From contig CAVZJU010000001.1 in NCBI GenBank assembly GCA_963775695.1, forward strand, positions 310,001-374,000: 64,000 nt of DNA, read 5' to 3'. Source of the DNA: DATBLE01 sp963775695 (GTDB lineage Bacteria; Actinomycetota; Thermoleophilia; Gaiellales; Gaiellaceae). A program made the position numbers and the translations under genes. Below the pieces are notes generated by a model. The model saw only the letters and a program-made list of their open reading frames with translations. It searched no databases and was not told the origin of the DNA. Shown in pieces: positions 62,815-64,000 of the stretch (position 1 is the first letter of the stretch; every line of letters starts with the position of its first letter).

Positions 62815-64000
62815 GTGAAGGGGCGTTTCAGCGTTGCATTCAGCCTGGTCGTGATGTGCGCGGCCGTCGTCGGGGCTGCCTCCGGCTCGCCGCCGATCGC
62901 TCCGGGTCCCCCGGCCACCGCGACCGGGCTTGCGGTCCAGATCGTCGCCGCGGACCAGACCCTCGTCGGTGCGACCTCCCAGGCGAGCGCTCCGCCGGAT
63001 GCGGCTCCGCCGCAGGCGTCGTTCGCGTACCCCTCGGACGGCTCGGTCGTTTCGGCCGCATCGACGTCGGTGAACGTGACCGCCAGCGCGGGAGACGGAA
63101 CAGCGAGCGTGACCACGAGCCTGTCCGGGGTTTCGCTGTTCGACGGCGAGATCACAGCCGACGCGGTGCAGGGTTCCGTCAGCTCGGCGGGGACGGTCGG
63201 CGACCTCGGCGATTCCGGGCTGACCAACCTGGTCGTGCTCGGCGTTCCCGTGACCGCGACCCCCAATGCGCGGATCCCGCTGGCCGACTGGGGTTACGCG
63301 CTGCTGCTCGCCGAGTCGACCAAGGCGGGCGGCTCGGCCTCTCCCTCCTGGCGGGGCACGGTGACCACGCTGGTCGTCCACCTCGACGCCGACCACGGCG
63401 GCCTGACCGCAGGCAGCGAGATTCGCATCGGCTACGCCGACGCCTACGCGCGCCCGCCGGCTTCGCCCGCGACGACGGCGACGACGACTACGACGAAGAC
63501 CACGACGACGAAGCCGTCGCGGGCGGCGCACCGCCCGCGCGGGGCGCAGATGCCGCCGCCCTCGCTTGCGCCGGGCGCCGATGCGAAGACGAAGTCGTCC
63601 AAGAAGAAGGCGAAGCGAGGCGGCCCGCTCGTGCTCACGCCGCCGACCGTGACCCCGAAGCTGACCTCGGGCGGCTACGTCTTCCCGCTCTACGGGCCGT
63701 CGGGCTACGGGGATACGTTCGGCGCGCCGCGCGGGGACGTGTCCGGCGGCTGGCACCACGGCGACGACATCTTCGCGCCCCTGGGCGCACCCATCCTCGC
63801 GGTCGCGAGCGGCACGGTGTTCTCGGTCGGCTGGAACGAGGTCGGCGGCTGGCGGCTCTGGCTGCGGGACAGCGGCGGGAACGAGTTCTACTACGCCCAC
63901 CTCTCCGCCTACACGAGCCTGGCGGTCAACGGTCGCCACGTGACCGCCGGCCAGGTGCTCGGCTTCGTCGGCAACACGGGCGACGCCCAGGGCACGCCGT
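62815..64000 (+). CDS. Secreted M23-family peptidase (3' end beyond the window)
   Basis: At least 395 residues. Signal peptide (RFSVAFSLVVMCAAVVGAASG), an about 180-residue N-terminal domain of beta character, a Thr-rich linker (ATTATTTTTKTTTTK), a basic patch, then an M23/LytM domain starting GYVFPLYGPSGYGDTFGAPR; the zinc ligands HxxxD are in WHHGDDIFAPLGAPI and a later His in EFYYAHLSAY. It should cut peptidoglycan cross-bridges or act as an activator. GTG 62815 has AGGAG just upstream; the gene continues past 64000. Confidence 0.85.
   Translation, partial: MKGRFSVAFSLVVMCAAVVGAASGSPPIAPGPPATATGLAVQIVAADQTLVGATSQASAPPDAAPPQASFAYPSDGSVVSAASTSVNVTASAGDGTASVTTSLSGVSLFDGEITADAVQGSVSSAGTVGDLGDSGLTNLVVLGVPVTATPNARIPLADWGYALLLAESTKAGGSASPSWRGTVTTLVVHLDADHGGLTAGSEIRIGYADAYARPPASPATTATTTTTKTTTTKPSRAAHRPRGAQMPPPSLAPGADAKTKSSKKKAKRGGPLVLTPPTVTPKLTSGGYVFPLYGPSGYGDTFGAPRGDVSGGWHHGDDIFAPLGAPILAVASGTVFSVGWNEVGGWRLWLRDSGGNEFYYAHLSAYTSLAVNGRHVTAGQVLGFVGNTGDAQGTP

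Noticed and set aside
1..64000. Prophage, integrated element or transposase
   Set aside because: No integrase, transposase, capsid or toxin-antitoxin genes were recognised; the only mobile-looking DNA is the 162-bp element and the hairpin repeats.

Overview
The window is a 64 kb stretch of a high-GC chromosome around the replication origin. Gene content and order (rpmH, rnpA, yidD, yidC, jag, rsmG, parA, parB on one side of the origin; dnaA, dnaN, recF, dciA, gyrB, gyrA on the other), the many leaderless-type promoters, and the MerR, SPFH/NfeD and kdp modules suggest a deep-branching actinobacterium, perhaps Thermoleophilia (Gaiellales/Solirubrobacterales-like). That placement is an inference from gene content; no rRNA gene is present to test it.

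Layout. 1-2914: end of an unknown gene, chorismate mutase, a bifunctional-nuclease-domain protein, tRNA-Ile(GAT), a GNAT acetyltransferase, then about 1.25 kb of decayed DNA. 2915-7402: the leftward origin-side operon parB-parA-rsmG-jag-yidC-yidD-rnpA-rpmH, mostly with 4-bp stop/start overlaps. 7403-7784 and 9123-9278: non-coding DNA on both sides of dnaA with DnaA-box-like 9-mers, the candidate oriC. 7785-16901: dnaA, dnaN, recF, dciA, gyrB, gyrA; recF and gyrA seem to start at CTG. 16988-21368: small MerR protein, SPFH/NfeD membrane pair, secreted peptidoglycan-recognition amidase. 21400-31053: ECF sigma factor, type II fatty-acid genes fabZ-H-D-G-F (no acpP), HAD hydrolase, double GNAT, arginase-fold protein, accD-accA. 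31074-31135: a second array of DnaA-box-like 9-mers. 31194-38906: LigD, a hydrolase relic, a LuxR regulator, a DsrE/RTX chimera beside an intact DsrE protein, an FAD oxidoreductase and a Nif3-like protein. 38964-41317: an HD-GYP gene broken by a 20-bp duplication and a secreted Cys/His-rich protein. 41398-49768: a rearranged kdp potassium-uptake locus (split KdpD, three membrane microproteins, order A-C-B). 49763-49924: a 162-bp element with 27-bp inverted termini. 49935-64000: DEAD/DEAH helicase, ABM protein, thiD-thiL, thioredoxin, dolichol-phosphate-mannose-type glycosyltransferase, secreted unknown, PolX, aromatic amino acid decarboxylase, cation exchanger, GNAT, Nudix, otsB, a split TauE/SafE pair and the start of an M23 peptidase.

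How the genes work together. Origin firing and segregation (DnaA, DnaN, RecF, DciA, gyrase, ParAB) diverge from the origin so that they are read with the fork. FabZ/H/D/G/F with AccA/AccD supply malonyl-CoA and elongate fatty acids. The kdp locus encodes a sensor, a regulator and a P-type K+ pump. ThiD and ThiL are consecutive thiamine enzymes.

A recurrent signal is a TAnnnT hexamer 6-8 nt upstream of an ATG or GTG that lacks a Shine-Dalgarno sequence, seen at 13 genes. I read these as leaderless promoters and used them to choose several start codons. No intact transposase, prophage or CRISPR array was found.
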